This document shows positions 19,244 through 28,219 of a stretch of DNA of 64,000 bases, in pieces. The notes below the pieces were generated by a model, which was not told the origin of the DNA, made no database searches, and worked only from the letters and a program-made list of their open reading frames with translations. The stretch lies in contig NZ_JBGGGT010000002.1 in NCBI RefSeq assembly GCF_041276405.1, positions 3,387,001 to 3,451,000 on the forward strand, given 5' to 3'. How positions within the stretch are numbered: the stretch's first letter is position 1; every line of letters starts with the position of its first letter. The position numbers and the translations under genes are program-made. Source of the DNA: Microvirga sp. TS319. Its GTDB lineage: Bacteria > Pseudomonadota > Alphaproteobacteria > Rhizobiales > Beijerinckiaceae.

Positions 19244-20217
19244 TGACCGTTTCCCCCCTCATTCTGGCGGTGCCTTCCAAGGGCCGCCTGCAGGAGAACG
19301 CGGCGGCGTTCTTCGCCCGTTCCGGCCTGGTCTTCTCCCAGTCGCGGGGCGCGCGCGACTATCGCGGCACGCTCAGGGGCGTGCCCGACGTGGAGGTGGC
19401 GTTCCTGTCCGCTTCCGAGATCGTGACGCAGCTCGCCTCGGGAGCGGTCCATCTCGGCATCACGGGCGAGGACCTGATCCGCGAGCAGATCGCGGATGCG
19501 GATGACGCCGTCGAGCTGCTCACCCCCCTCGGCTTCGGCCACGCCAATGTGGTGGTGGCCGTGCCGCAAGCCTGGATCGACGTGCGCGGCATGGCCGATC
19601 TCGACGAGGTCGCGGCCGATCTTCGCGCCCGCCACGGCCGCAAGATGCGGGTGGCCACGAAATACGTGAATCTCACCCGCCGCTTCTTCGCCGAGAAGGG
19701 CGTCGCCGATTACCGGATCGTCGAGAGCCTCGGTGCGACCGAAGGGGCACCGGGCGCAGGCTCGGCGGAGCTGATCGTGGACATCACCACGACGGGCGCC
19801 ACCCTTGCGGCGAATGCCCTGAAGATCCTGGACGACGGCGTGATGCTGCGCTCGGAGGCCAATCTCGCCGCCTCCACCCGCGCGCCCTGGTCCGACCGGG
19901 CGCGCGCCGCCGCCACCGCCGTGCTCACGCGCATCGCGGCCGAGGAGGAGGCGCGCAACAGCCGCGAGATCCGCGCCGCGCTCGATCCGGCCAAGGCTCC
20001 TGCCCTCGCGGCCCTCGCGCGGGACTTCGACGCCACCCTGCCCTATGGCAATGCGCTTGGCCGGGAGATCGTGCTCCATTGCCGCGCCGCCGCGATGTTC
20101 GACATCGTGGGGGCCCTGCAGGGCATCGGGGCGCAGGACATCACCGTGCGTCCCTTCGACTACCTGTTCCGCCCCACCAATGCGCTGACGGAGCGGCTCC
20201 TGAAGCGGATCGGCTGA
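19243..20217 (+). CDS. hisG: ATP phosphoribosyltransferase (HisG), long variant
   Basis: HisG condenses ATP and PRPP to phosphoribosyl-ATP, the committed step of histidine synthesis. The catalytic part shows AVPSKGRLQENAAAFF, the GITGEDLI loop, KYVNLTRRFFAEKG, and the PRPP loop IVDITTTGATLAAN. At 324 residues it is about 100 longer than the short HisG that normally partners HisZ. The extra C-terminal part (roughly residues 230-324) does not obviously look like the ACT-like His-binding domain of long HisG. It overlaps the hisZ stop. I recall similar lengths in other Rhizobiales. Confidence 0.94.
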   Translation: MTVSPLILAVPSKGRLQENAAAFFARSGLVFSQSRGARDYRGTLRGVPDVEVAFLSASEIVTQLASGAVHLGITGEDLIREQIADADDAVELLTPLGFGHANVVVAVPQAWIDVRGMADLDEVAADLRARHGRKMRVATKYVNLTRRFFAEKGVADYRIVESLGATEGAPGAGSAELIVDITTTGATLAANALKILDDGVMLRSEANLAASTRAPWSDRARAAATAVLTRIAAEEEARNSREIRAALDPAKAPALAALARDFDATLPYGNALGREIVLHCRAAAMFDIVGALQGIGAQDITVRPFDYLFRPTNALTERLLKRIG

Positions 20218-20359
20218 CGGTCGCGACCTGGCGGTTCTTCACCGAGGCTTCAGCTTGTCCGTGATATCAGGGCCATAGGACAATATCGCTCGGGACGTTG
20301 CCTCCAGGGGCAAGTCCCCTTATGGTTCCGGCGAATTTTTTTACGATGAAGAGGTTCCG

Positions 20360-20851
20360 ATGAACGCCCTTCGGCTTGCAGCACTTCTGGCGGCCTTCGC
20401 CACCGTTTCCGCAGCCCAGGTTTCCGTGGCCGAGGCGCAGACGGCGGCAACGCTCGGCCGGCCCGCGGGTCCGACCCGTCAGGTGGATACCAAGGTTCCG
20501 CAGCCGGGCGCCAGCGGCAAGATCTTCCCCCTCGGCTCCTCCTGGGTGGCCGTGAGCCTGAACGGCAAGCCGTTCGGCGGCGAACGTCCGAGCTTCCGGC
20601 TCGACGACCAGATGCGTGCCACCGGCTTCGGGGGCTGCAACACCTATTCCACCACGGCCTATCCGCTTCGCGACCAGGGCCTGGCCGTCGCGCCCTTCGC
20701 CGTGACGAAGAAGAGCTGCGACAAGGCCGCCATGGCCACCGAGCACGCCTTCCTCATGGCGCTGCGCACCTCCGGCAAGTGGGACATCCAGGGCCGCAAC
20801 CTGATCATCAAGAGCCAGACCGGCGATCTCGTTCTCGAGCGCTCGCTTTAA
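20360..20851 (+). CDS. Exported META-domain (HslJ-like) protein
   Basis: This 163-residue protein has a signal peptide ending near VSVAEA-QTA. A META/DUF306-type domain follows, with the typical W-x-LNG opening (SSWVAVSLNGKPF) and the core GFGGCNTYSTT. A second Cys in TKKSCDKAAMATEHAFLMAL may pair with that of GGCN. HslJ in E. coli is linked to heat and novobiocin resistance, but most META proteins have no defined activity. It stands alone between hisG and a strong terminator. Periplasmic location is inferred from the signal. Confidence 0.85.
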   Translation: MNALRLAALLAAFATVSAAQVSVAEAQTAATLGRPAGPTRQVDTKVPQPGASGKIFPLGSSWVAVSLNGKPFGGERPSFRLDDQMRATGFGGCNTYSTTAYPLRDQGLAVAPFAVTKKSCDKAAMATEHAFLMALRTSGKWDIQGRNLIIKSQTGDLVLERSL

Positions 20852-20873
20852 GATTAAGCTCCCGATCCGAACG

Positions 20874-20902
20874 AAAAGGCCGGCGCATGCGCCGGCCTTT
20901 TT
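20874..20902 (+). terminator. Rho-independent terminator after the META gene
   Basis: A perfect hairpin with ggccggcg / cgccggcc arms around the central catg is followed by TTTTT. It lies 23 bases past the stop codon. Confidence 0.9.
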
Positions 20903-20916
20903 CATGTGCGGTTCCT

Positions 20917-21027
20917 AGCGCATCGTGCGAAAAAGTGGCCCCGGTTTTTCGCACGATGCGCTCTTTCCAAGAAGGGAACATCGGAGCGATCCCAAAAGTG
21001 CAAATCCACTTTTGGGTTCGGTGCTCT
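20917..21027. repeat. Interspersed repeat R1, copy D
   Basis: Orientation is opposite to copy C: agcgcatcgtgcgaaaaag first, then cccggtttttcgcacgatgc, a spacer with ccaagaagggaacatcgg, then a palindrome around gtgcaaatccactttt. It lies just beyond the META terminator and before the end of the ABC exporter gene. Confidence 0.88.
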
Positions 21028-21126
21028 GGAGCTGGCGGGAAAGAGCCGACGGGAACGACCTCCTCCTGCCGAGGCCGTCCCCGGACTCGTTTTGCGGACG
21101 ACGGGCTCAGCCTGTCCTTATCGCGC

Positions 21127-22923
21127 CTACTCGGCCGGCTGCGGCTGCATCATGTCGACAGGCGTGGACAGGCCATCCTCCGCCCGCCTCAGGTCGAGGC
21201 GCCGGTCGTGGAACGCCGCGAGCGTCGAGCGGTGGCCGATGGAGACCAGGGTCGTGTGCGGCAGCTTCTCCTTGAGGATCTGATAGATCTCGGCCTCGGT
21301 CGCCTCGTCGAGCGCCGCCGTGGCCTCGTCCAGGAACAGCCAGTCGGGCTTGGCGAGAAGCGCGCGGGCGACCGCCAGGCGCTGCTGCTCGCCCAGCGAG
21401 AGGGTCTGGCCCCAGGCACGCTCCTCGTCGAGCTTGTCGGCAATCTGTGGAAGCTTGGCCGCCCGAAGGGCCTCGGCGATCGTGGCATCGCTATAGGCAT
21501 CCCTCTGGGAGGGATAGGACACCGCCTCGCGCAGGGTGCCCATGGGAAGATACGGCCGCTGCGGCAGCAGCATCATGCTCTGACCCTGGGGCAGGACCAC
21601 ACGCCCGTCTCCGAACGGCCAGATTCCCGAAATGGCCCGGAAGAGGGTCGACTTGCCCGTTCCCGACGGACCGGTCAGGAGCACGCTGTTGCCCTGACGG
21701 AGCGTGAGATGATCCACCTGAACCAGCATCTGTCCGTTCGGGAGGCCGACCATGAGATCGGACAGCTCCATGTCGCGCCCGGCGCCCTGCTGGAGCCTGA
21801 CATGCCTCTCGTGCCTCTGCGCATCGCGGACATGATGGACGGACGCATCGAAGCTCGTGAGACGGTCGACGACCGACTTGTATTCGGCAAGGGTCGAGTA
21901 GGCATCGACGAAGAACGACAGCGATGACTGAACCTGCCCGAACGCACTGGCCGTCTGGGTCATCCCGCCCAGGGCGATCTTGCCGCCGAAATAATACGGT
22001 GCGACGAGAACATAGGGAATGACGTTGCTCACCTGGGAATAGCCGGCGGTCAGGGCCGTGAGCTTCTTCGTCCGGCTGACGATCTGGAGGAAGTTTCCGA
22101 TGACGTTCCCGAACCGGCCGCGCAGTTGATCGGCCTCGGACGGCTCGCCGCGGAGCAGTGCAATCTGCTCACCGTATTCACGGATGCGCGCCAGGGAGAA
22201 GCGGAAATCTGCCTCGTAACGCTGCTGCTCGAAATTCAGCCTGATCAAGGGTCGACCGACCACATGGGTCAGCCACGTCCCTATCACCGCATACAACAGG
22301 GCTCCCCAGAGGAGAAAGCCCGGAATCCGTATTTCGGTGAAGGGCAGCGTGAAGTCGGCGGAAAGGCTCCAGAGGACGAATGCGAACGAGAAGAGCGTGG
22401 AAACGGACGAGAGAATTCCCAGGAACAGAATGAATGTCGTCTGAGTGAAGTTCTGGACGTCCTCCTGGATGCGCTGGTCCGGGTTGTCGGTCCTGTTTCG
22501 ACCCTCGAGCTGCATCCGGTAATGGCTGTGCTCGCCAAGCCAGGCTCCGATGTAGTGCTGGGTCATCCAGCTTCGCCACCGGATCGTGAGGTACGAGCGG
22601 ATTGCGTATTGATAGATCGCCACGGTCACGTAGATGACGGCCCAGAAGCTGAACACCATGAAGAGCTGACGCCAGAACTCGGCCTCATTCTTGTCCTGGA
22701 TGGCATTGAACCAGTCCCGGCTGAAGTAGGACAGCCGCACGTTGATCGCGACCTTCGCGAATTCCGCCCCGATGACGACGGCCAGGAACGTAAGGGCGAC
22801 CCAGCGCACCTGGACGCGAAGACGGCCAAGCAGCCAAACATCCAGGGTGGTGGGGTCCTTGGACGTGAAGAACGGATACGTCAGAAGCCAGATCTGCCGG
22901 ATCGACGCAATCAGCCTGTTCAT
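21127..22923 (-). CDS. SbmA/YddA-type ABC transporter, fused permease and ATPase
   Basis: This 598-residue half-transporter has an N-terminal membrane domain of the ABC_membrane_2 / SbmA-BacA type, with motifs such as RLSYFSRDWFNAIQ, DNPDQRIQEDVQNF and YFGGKIALGGMTQTASAFGQV. The C-terminal ATPase has Walker A GPSGTGKST near residue 416, signature LSLGEQQR and Walker B WLFLDEATAALDE. Relatives move cobalamin or peptides (Rv1819c, BacA) or have unknown cargo (YddA). It is divergent from the methionine operon. Being a homodimeric exporter or importer is inference; the cargo is not readable from sequence. Confidence 0.92.
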   Translation of the reverse strand: MNRLIASIRQIWLLTYPFFTSKDPTTLDVWLLGRLRVQVRWVALTFLAVVIGAEFAKVAINVRLSYFSRDWFNAIQDKNEAEFWRQLFMVFSFWAVIYVTVAIYQYAIRSYLTIRWRSWMTQHYIGAWLGEHSHYRMQLEGRNRTDNPDQRIQEDVQNFTQTTFILFLGILSSVSTLFSFAFVLWSLSADFTLPFTEIRIPGFLLWGALLYAVIGTWLTHVVGRPLIRLNFEQQRYEADFRFSLARIREYGEQIALLRGEPSEADQLRGRFGNVIGNFLQIVSRTKKLTALTAGYSQVSNVIPYVLVAPYYFGGKIALGGMTQTASAFGQVQSSLSFFVDAYSTLAEYKSVVDRLTSFDASVHHVRDAQRHERHVRLQQGAGRDMELSDLMVGLPNGQMLVQVDHLTLRQGNSVLLTGPSGTGKSTLFRAISGIWPFGDGRVVLPQGQSMMLLPQRPYLPMGTLREAVSYPSQRDAYSDATIAEALRAAKLPQIADKLDEERAWGQTLSLGEQQRLAVARALLAKPDWLFLDEATAALDEATEAEIYQILKEKLPHTTLVSIGHRSTLAAFHDRRLDLRRAEDGLSTPVDMMQPQPAE

Positions 22924-23119
22924 TCGGGCAATCTCCTCGGCCGGAACAGCCGTCCGACATGATTACTTGGGTACATGATGACTTGGGTAGAGCGAAAGCG
23001 AGCTGCCAATCAAGGACGTTCGTGGCGCAAACAAGGCACTATTCCTATCAGGCTTTTGCCACAACGACGCAGCTCCCACAGCTCGGCAGGCCACATATGT
23101 GTTTCGTTATGACAGCTAT

Positions 23120-23139
23120 TTTCGTTATTAAATACGAAA
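23120..23139. promoter_or_regulatory. Inverted repeat upstream of metN, possible operator
   Basis: TTTCGT and ACGAAA are separated by 8 bp in an AT-rich patch that stands out in this GC-rich window. A further gtttcgttat lies about 20 bases upstream. It sits 4 bp before a TTGACA -35-like box, which suits a repressor or activator of the methionine uptake operon. No SAM riboswitch pattern was recognised in the 284-bp divergent gap. Confidence 0.4.
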
Positions 23140-23142
23140 CGA

Positions 23143-23171
23143 TTGACACAACGAACGCAATGTCGCATGGA
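23143..23171 (+). promoter_or_regulatory. Possible promoter of the metNIQ operon
   Basis: TTGACA at 23143-23148 is a perfect -35. With a 17-bp spacer the -10 would be CATGGA, which is poor. Position 37 bp before the metN start is reasonable. Confidence is limited by the -10. Confidence 0.35.
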
Positions 23172-23207
23172 TCGAGATAACCTGAAGATGATCTCGAAGG
23201 CGACCCT

Positions 23208-24302
23208 ATGAACGCCCCTCTCGCATATCTTGGCGATCAGCCGTCCCAGCGCCTGATCCCGGCGGAGCCCATCGTGCGCCTGGAGAAGATCTCGAAGACC
23301 TTCCCGGGGCGCGACGGCCAGCCCGTCACCGCCTTGCGCGAGATCGACCTTGCCGTGCCGCAGGGATCGATCCTCGGCGTGATCGGCCGCTCTGGCGCCG
23401 GCAAGTCTACTCTCATACGCCTGGTGAACGGGTTGGAGAAGCCCACCTCCGGTAAAGTCATCGTGGACGGCGCGAATATCGCGGCGCTTCCGGAATCCGC
23501 CCTGCGCCATGCCCGCCGCTCCATCGGCATGATCTTCCAGCACTTCAACCTGCTTTCCTCCCGCACCGCGGCCGACAACATCGCGCTGCCCCTCGAGGTG
23601 GCGGGCTACGACAAGGCGGAGATCAGGAACCGGGTCGAGGAGCTGCTCTCCCTCGTCGGGCTGACCGACAAGCGCAACCGCTATCCGTCCGAATTGTCGG
23701 GCGGCCAGAAGCAGCGCGTCGGCATCGCCCGCGCGCTTGCCACGAAGCCCAAGGTGCTCCTCTCGGACGAGGCGACCTCCGCGCTCGACCCGGAGACCAC
23801 CCGGTCGATCCTCGACCTGCTCACGCGCATCAACGAGGAGCTGGGCCTCACCATCCTTCTCATCACCCACGAGATGGCGGTGATCCGCAGCATCGCCCGT
23901 GAGGTCGCGGTGATCGAGGGCGGGCGCATCGTCGAACAGGGCGACGTGTTCGAGGTGTTCACCCGTCCGCAGAACGAAGTGACGCGCTCGTTCCTGGGCG
24001 ACGAGGCCGGCCGGGTGCTGCCGCCCTACGTGCAGAATCGCCTGCGGACGGAGGCCTCGCCCCACAGCCAGGCGGTCATCCGCATCGGTTTCCGCGGCCC
24101 TCATGCGACGGACCCCGTCCTGGCGCGGCTCGCGCGGGAACAGGGCATTGAGGCCAATATCCTGTCCGGCGCGGTGGACGAGATCGCGGGCCGGCCCTTC
24201 GGCACCCTCGTGGTCGGCGTCCCCGAGTCCTCGGCGCAGACGACGCTCGAATTCCTGAAACAGCACGGTCTCGACACGGAGGTCCTCGGCCATGTCGCCT
24301 GA
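23208..24302 (+). CDS. metN: Methionine ABC transporter, ATP-binding subunit
   Basis: MetN powers uptake of D/L-methionine. The 364 residues show Walker [10 protein letters not shown] (60-68), Q-loop FQHFNLL, signature LSGGQKQR and Walker [15 protein letters not shown]-terminal NIL domain (about 285-364) senses methionine and gives trans-inhibition in the E. coli transporter. The end of the gene overlaps metI by 11 bases. Metal or other cargo is unlikely because MetI and two MetQ proteins follow directly. Confidence 0.95.
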   Translation: MNAPLAYLGDQPSQRLIPAEPIVRLEKISKTFPGRDGQPVTALREIDLAVPQGSILGVIGRSGAGKSTLIRLVNGLEKPTSGKVIVDGANIAALPESALRHARRSIGMIFQHFNLLSSRTAADNIALPLEVAGYDKAEIRNRVEELLSLVGLTDKRNRYPSELSGGQKQRVGIARALATKPKVLLSDEATSALDPETTRSILDLLTRINEELGLTILLITHEMAVIRSIAREVAVIEGGRIVEQGDVFEVFTRPQNEVTRSFLGDEAGRVLPPYVQNRLRTEASPHSQAVIRIGFRGPHATDPVLARLAREQGIEANILSGAVDEIAGRPFGTLVVGVPESSAQTTLEFLKQHGLDTEVLGHVA

Positions 24303-24957
24303 GATGATCCGCCTCATCGCCAATTCCACCGGCGAAACGCTCTACATGGTCGCCGTCGCAGCGCTGATCGCCACGCTTATCGGCCTCCCGCTCGGCGTGT
24401 TTCTCGCCACCAGCGGCAAGGGCGAACTCTTCGCGGCTCCCTGGGTGAACCGCGTGCTCGGCGTGATCGTCAACGCCACGCGCTCGACGCCGTTCATCAT
24501 TCTCGTCGTCGCGATCATTCCCTTCACCCGCCTGATCGCGGGCACCTCCATCGGCACCAATGCGGCGATCGTGCCGCTGACGATCGCGGCGGCTCCCTTC
24601 ATCGCACGCCTCATCGAGGGCGCCATCCGCGAGGTGGATCAGGGCCTCGTGGAGGCGGCGCGCGCCTTCGGGGCGAGCCCGCTGCAGATCGTCCTGAAGG
24701 TCCTCATCCCCGAGGCCCTGCCCGGCATCGTGCTCGGGCTCACGCTCGCCATCGTGTCGCTTCTGGGCTTCTCCGCCATGGTCGGCGCCGTGGGCGGCGG
24801 CGGCCTCGGCGATCTCGGCATCCGCTACGGCTACCAGCGCTTCATGCCGGAAATGATGCTCGCCGTGGTCGTGGTGCTGATCGTGCTCGTGCAGGCCGTG
24901 CAGAGCATCGGCGACCGCCTCGCCCGGCATCTCAACAAGCGCATCCGCCACGGCTGA
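24292..24957 (+). CDS. metI: Methionine ABC transporter, permease subunit
   Basis: This 221-residue inner-membrane protein has five predicted membrane segments. The coupling-helix motif [20 protein letters not shown] contacts MetN. The block [20 protein letters not shown] near the C-terminus is typical for MetI. It starts inside metN (ATG 24292) and ends 40 bp before the first metQ. Two MetI and two MetN copies form the transporter in known examples. Confidence 0.95.
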   Translation: MSPEMIRLIANSTGETLYMVAVAALIATLIGLPLGVFLATSGKGELFAAPWVNRVLGVIVNATRSTPFIILVVAIIPFTRLIAGTSIGTNAAIVPLTIAAAPFIARLIEGAIREVDQGLVEAARAFGASPLQIVLKVLIPEALPGIVLGLTLAIVSLLGFSAMVGAVGGGGLGDLGIRYGYQRFMPEMMLAVVVVLIVLVQAVQSIGDRLARHLNKRIRHG

Positions 24958-24997
24958 TCTTCCGTCTCTGTCAGGACCTCGAATAAGGAGTACCCGC

Positions 24998-25783
24998 ATG
25001 TCCCTGAAGAAACTGGGCCTCGCTGCCCTTCTCTCGCTCGCCGTCCTGCCAGCCGCCGCGCAGACGCAAACGATCCGCATCGGCGTCACGCCGGGCCCGC
25101 ACGCGCAGATCCTCGAAGCCGTGAAGCCGATCGCGGCCAAGAAGGGCATCGATATCAAGATCGTCGAGTTCTCCGACTACGTGGTGCCGAACGCGGCGCT
25201 CGCGGCCGGCGACATCGAGGCGAACTCGTTCCAGAACCAGCCCTATCTCGACAACCAGGTGGCGGATCGCGGCTTCAAGATCGAGAGCGTCGGCCCGACC
25301 GTGAACTTCCCGATCGGCATCTACTCGAAGAAGCACAAGAGCCTCGATACCCTGCCGAACGGCGCGACGATCTCGATCCCGAACGATCCGACCAATGGCG
25401 GCCGCGCGCTGCTGCTGCTGCAGGACAAGGGCCTGATCAAGCTGAAGGACAATGTCGGATTCAAGCCCACTCCGATGGACGTCACGGACAACCCGAAGAA
25501 GATCAAGTTCGTCGAAATCGAAGCCGCACAAGGACCGCGCGTGCTCGATGACGTGGATGCGGGCATCATCAACACCAACTATGCCACTGCCGGCGGCCTC
25601 GATCCGGTCAAGGGCCCCATCGCCCGCGAGAATCCGAAGGGCCCTTATGTGAACCTCATCGCCGTGCGCTCCGAGGACAAGGGCAAGCCCTGGGTGAAGG
25701 CGCTTCTCGACTCCTATTACTCGCCGGAAGTGAAGGCCTTCGTGGACGAGCAGTTCAAGGGCTCGGTTCTCACGAGCTGGTAA
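24998..25783 (+). CDS. metQ: Methionine-binding protein MetQ, copy 1
   Basis: This 261-residue NlpA-family binding protein has a signal peptide (MSLKKLGLAALLSLAVLPAAA) and the opening TIRIGVTPGPHAQILEAVKP. No lipobox Cys follows the signal, so this MetQ should be a soluble periplasmic protein rather than a lipoprotein. Ligand-contact regions such as NQPYLDNQ and IPNDPTNGGRALLLLQ are intact. The ribosome-binding site AAGGAG is in a leader closely matching that of copy 2. A terminator follows, so copy 2 may be expressed at a lower level. Confidence 0.94.
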   Translation: MSLKKLGLAALLSLAVLPAAAQTQTIRIGVTPGPHAQILEAVKPIAAKKGIDIKIVEFSDYVVPNAALAAGDIEANSFQNQPYLDNQVADRGFKIESVGPTVNFPIGIYSKKHKSLDTLPNGATISIPNDPTNGGRALLLLQDKGLIKLKDNVGFKPTPMDVTDNPKKIKFVEIEAAQGPRVLDDVDAGIINTNYATAGGLDPVKGPIARENPKGPYVNLIAVRSEDKGKPWVKALLDSYYSPEVKAFVDEQFKGSVLTSW

Positions 25784-25804
25784 GACACGTCTCGGCTTTC
25801 TGAG

Positions 25805-25832
25805 AATGCCGGGCCTCGCGCCCGGCATTTTT
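25805..25832 (+). terminator. Hairpin terminator between the two metQ copies
   Basis: Arms aatgccgggc and gcccggcatt around ctcgc are followed by TTT. It lies 21 bases past the first metQ and could reduce transcription of the second. Confidence 0.85.
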
Positions 25833-25901
25833 GCTGTTCTCCCGGGATGCATGTCCCACCCCCATCCAAGTCACTCAAGATCTCGACCAAGGAGTACCCG
25901 T

Positions 25902-26687
25902 ATGTCCCTGAAGCGCCTAAGCCTCATCGCCCTTCTCTCGCTTGCCGTCCTGCCTGCGGCCGCGCAGACGCAGACAATCCGCATCGGCGTCACGCCGGGC
26001 CCGCACGCGCAGATCCTCGAGGCGGTGAAGCCGATCGCGGCCAAGAAAGGCCTCGACATCAAGATCGTGGAATTCTCCGACTACGTGGTGCCGAACGAGG
26101 CCCTCGCCTCGGGCGAGCTGGAGGCCAATTCCTTCCAGCACCAGCCCTATCTGGACAACCAGAAGGAAAACCGCGGCTACAAGATCGAGACGGCCGCCCA
26201 AACCGTGAATTTTCCGATCGGCATCTACTCCAAGAAGCACAAGGCCTTCGACGCCATACCGGATGGAGCACGCGTCGCGATCCCGAACGATCCGACCAAT
26301 GGCGGCCGTGCGCTGCTGCTGCTGCAGGACAAAGGCCTGATCAAGCTGAAGGACAATGTTGGATTCAAGCCGACGATCCTCGACATCACGGCCAACGCCA
26401 AGAACCTGAAGTTCACGGAAATCGACGCGGCTCAGGCTCCGCGCGTGCTCGACGACGTCGATGCGGCGGTCATCAACACCAACTATGCCACGCAGGCGGG
26501 CCTCGACCCGGTCAAGGACGCGCTGACCCGCGAGAATCCGAAGGGCCCTTATGTGAACATCATCGCCGTGCGCGCCGAGGACAAGGACAAGCCGTGGGTG
26601 AAGGCCCTCGTCGAATCCTATCACTCCCCCGAGGTGAAGGCCTTCGTACAAGAGACCTTCAAGGGCGCCGTTCTCACGAGCTGGTAA
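25902..26687 (+). CDS. Methionine-binding protein MetQ, copy 2 (tandem duplicate)
   Basis: This is a 261-residue paralogue of the preceding gene, identical in length and very similar throughout, including the signal peptide and the leader aaggagtacccg. Differences cluster in surface and pocket-near segments: HQPYLDNQKENRGYKIETAA in place of NQPYLDNQVADRGFKIESVG, and ILDITANAKNLKFTEIDAAQ in place of PMDVTDNPKKIKFVEIEAAQ. It therefore looks like a maintained duplicate and may bind a different methionine form or a related ligand. I start it at ATG 25902; an open frame extending farther upstream covers only the terminator and leader. Confidence 0.93.
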   Translation: MSLKRLSLIALLSLAVLPAAAQTQTIRIGVTPGPHAQILEAVKPIAAKKGLDIKIVEFSDYVVPNEALASGELEANSFQHQPYLDNQKENRGYKIETAAQTVNFPIGIYSKKHKAFDAIPDGARVAIPNDPTNGGRALLLLQDKGLIKLKDNVGFKPTILDITANAKNLKFTEIDAAQAPRVLDDVDAAVINTNYATQAGLDPVKDALTRENPKGPYVNIIAVRAEDKDKPWVKALVESYHSPEVKAFVQETFKGAVLTSW

Positions 26688-26712
26688 GCAGCGCACTCCA
26701 GAACGACACGAC

Positions 26713-26738
26713 AAGGCCGGGCACCGCCCGGCCTTTTT
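26713..26738 (+). terminator. Rho-independent terminator after metQ copy 2
   Basis: Arms aaggccgggc and gcccggcctt around acc are followed by a TTT run. It closes the metNIQQ operon. Confidence 0.9.
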
Positions 26739-26754
26739 GCTGGCCGCCTATGGT

Positions 26755-26980
26755 CTTGAGTATCTTTGCACGCAAAACCGGTTCCCACTTCCCGCGTTCG
26801 ATGCTCTCCTTGCTTGAGCGTCGTTGCACGCAAAACCGGTTCCCACTTCCCGCGTTCGATGCTCTCCTTGCTTGAGTATCTTTGCACGCAAAACCGGTTC
26901 CCACTTCCCGCGTTCGATGCTCTCCTTCCTTGAGCATCTTTGCACGCAAAACCGGTTCCCACTTTTGCGTTCGATGCTCT
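26755..26980. repeat. Four-copy 58-bp tandem repeat
   Basis: Units start at 26755, 26813, 26871 and 26929, each opening cttgag, then gcacgcaaaaccggttccca and ending gttcgatgctct. Unit spacing is exactly 58 bp. The unit is close to the short palindrome at 56845, so the array looks like a locally amplified member of the R1-like group. It fills most of the 421-bp gap before the next gene; the remainder holds no convincing gene. Confidence 0.95.
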
Positions 26981-27108
26981 GGGCGGTTTGAATAGGCGCA
27001 CGGCTGCGACACCTTGACAATAGAGCCGGCTAAGCTCCCTGATGAACCCGTCTCATTCAAGGACGATCGAGCCGGACGGATCACGCCCGGCCATTCAGGA
27101 GGAAATCT

Positions 27109-28146
27109 ATGCGCCTTTCACTTGCCGGTTCACTTGCCGGTCTGGCCCTCGCCACCTCGGTCTGCGCCGCGCCCTTAGCGGCCCAGGCTCAGGAGCAGCT
27201 CACGATCTATTGCTCGATCCTCGAAGAGCAGTGCCGCGTCGGCGTTGCCGCCTTCGAGAAGGCATCCGGGATCAAGGTGACGATGGTGCGCAAGAGCACC
27301 GGCGAGACATTGGCCCAGATTCGGGCCGAGGCGTCCAATCCGCGAGCCGACGTGTGGTGGGGCGGGCCGGGCGATTCCCACATTCAGGCGGCCGAGGAAG
27401 GCCTCACCGTCGCCTACAAATCGCCCGTGCTGCCGGAGCTTTACGATTGGGCGCAGCGTTTCGCCGAGCAATCCGAGCATCGCGCGACCGCCACCTATCT
27501 CGGTGCGCTCGGCATCGGCTACAACACGGAAGTTCTCAAGAGCCGCAATCTGCCCGAGCCGAAATGCTGGGCCGATCTGCTCGATCCCAAGTTCCGGGAT
27601 GAGGTCCAGATCTCGGACCCGAATTCCTCGGGCACCGCTTACGTCTTCCTGGCCTCGCTCGTTCAGCTGATGGGCGAGGACAAGGCCTTCGACTACATGA
27701 AGAGCCTGCACAGGAACGTCAATCAGTACACGAAATCGGGCGCGGCCCCCGTCAAGGCCGTCGCTCTGGGCGAGACCGCCATCGGCATCGCCTTCATGCA
27801 CGACATGGTGACCATGATCGTCGATGGCGCTCCGGTGAAGACGGTCGCTCCCTGCGAGGGAACGGGCTACGAGACAGGCTCGGTCTCCATCGTCAAAGGC
27901 AAGAACCAGGACGCCGCGAAGAAATTCGTGGATTGGGCCCTCTCGTCCGAAGCGCAGAAGCTCGTGGGCGCGGACCAGAAGATCTACTCGATTCCGTCCA
28001 ACAAGAACGCGCCCATCTCGGAGAAGGCGCCCAAGCTCTCCGAAATGAAGCTGATCAACTACGACACGGTCAAATACGGATCCGTGGCCGAGCGCACGCG
28101 TCTGCTCAAGAAGTGGGACGCGGAGGTGAAGTCCGCCCCGAAATAG
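27109..28146 (+). CDS. ABC transporter substrate-binding protein (Fe3+/AfuA-FbpA-like), orphan
   Basis: This 345-residue periplasmic binding protein has a signal peptide ending near AAPLAAQAQ. The mature opening EQLTIYCSILEEQCRVGVAAFEKASGIKV matches family 1 extracellular solute-binding proteins that carry ferric iron, phosphonates or polyamines. The block ADVWWGGPGDSHIQAAEEG is typical of that family. No permease or ATPase gene is adjacent, so it must work with a distant transporter or a chemoreceptor. The ribosome-binding site AGGAGGAAA is strong. Cargo cannot be fixed; the Tyr pair of FbpA is not evident. Confidence 0.88.
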   Translation: MRLSLAGSLAGLALATSVCAAPLAAQAQEQLTIYCSILEEQCRVGVAAFEKASGIKVTMVRKSTGETLAQIRAEASNPRADVWWGGPGDSHIQAAEEGLTVAYKSPVLPELYDWAQRFAEQSEHRATATYLGALGIGYNTEVLKSRNLPEPKCWADLLDPKFRDEVQISDPNSSGTAYVFLASLVQLMGEDKAFDYMKSLHRNVNQYTKSGAAPVKAVALGETAIGIAFMHDMVTMIVDGAPVKTVAPCEGTGYETGSVSIVKGKNQDAAKKFVDWALSSEAQKLVGADQKIYSIPSNKNAPISEKAPKLSEMKLINYDTVKYGSVAERTRLLKKWDAEVKSAPK

Positions 28147-28173
28147 AGAGATCCATAGAGAGTCATCCATGAT

Positions 28174-28200
28174 AAGGCCGGGAGCGATCCCGGCCTTCTT
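28174..28200 (+). terminator. Rho-independent terminator
   Basis: Arms aaggccggga and tcccggcctt around gcga are followed by cttcttg. It lies between convergent genes and closes the substrate-binding protein gene. Confidence 0.8.
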
Positions 28201-28219
28201 CTTGAGGCTCGAGCCCCGC

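Noticed and set aside
23040..23207. SAM or other methionine riboswitch before metN
   Set aside because: I compared the leader with SAM-I and SAM-II features I know and saw no match; only a short inverted repeat and a -35-like box are visible.
26745..26990. CRISPR array at the 58-bp repeats
   Set aside because: Units abut without unique spacers and are near-identical along their full length, so this is a simple tandem repeat.
26674..27084. 136-codon minus-strand frame with repeated peptide GNRFCVQR
   Set aside because: The peptide repeat is only the translation of the 58-bp tandem DNA repeat.
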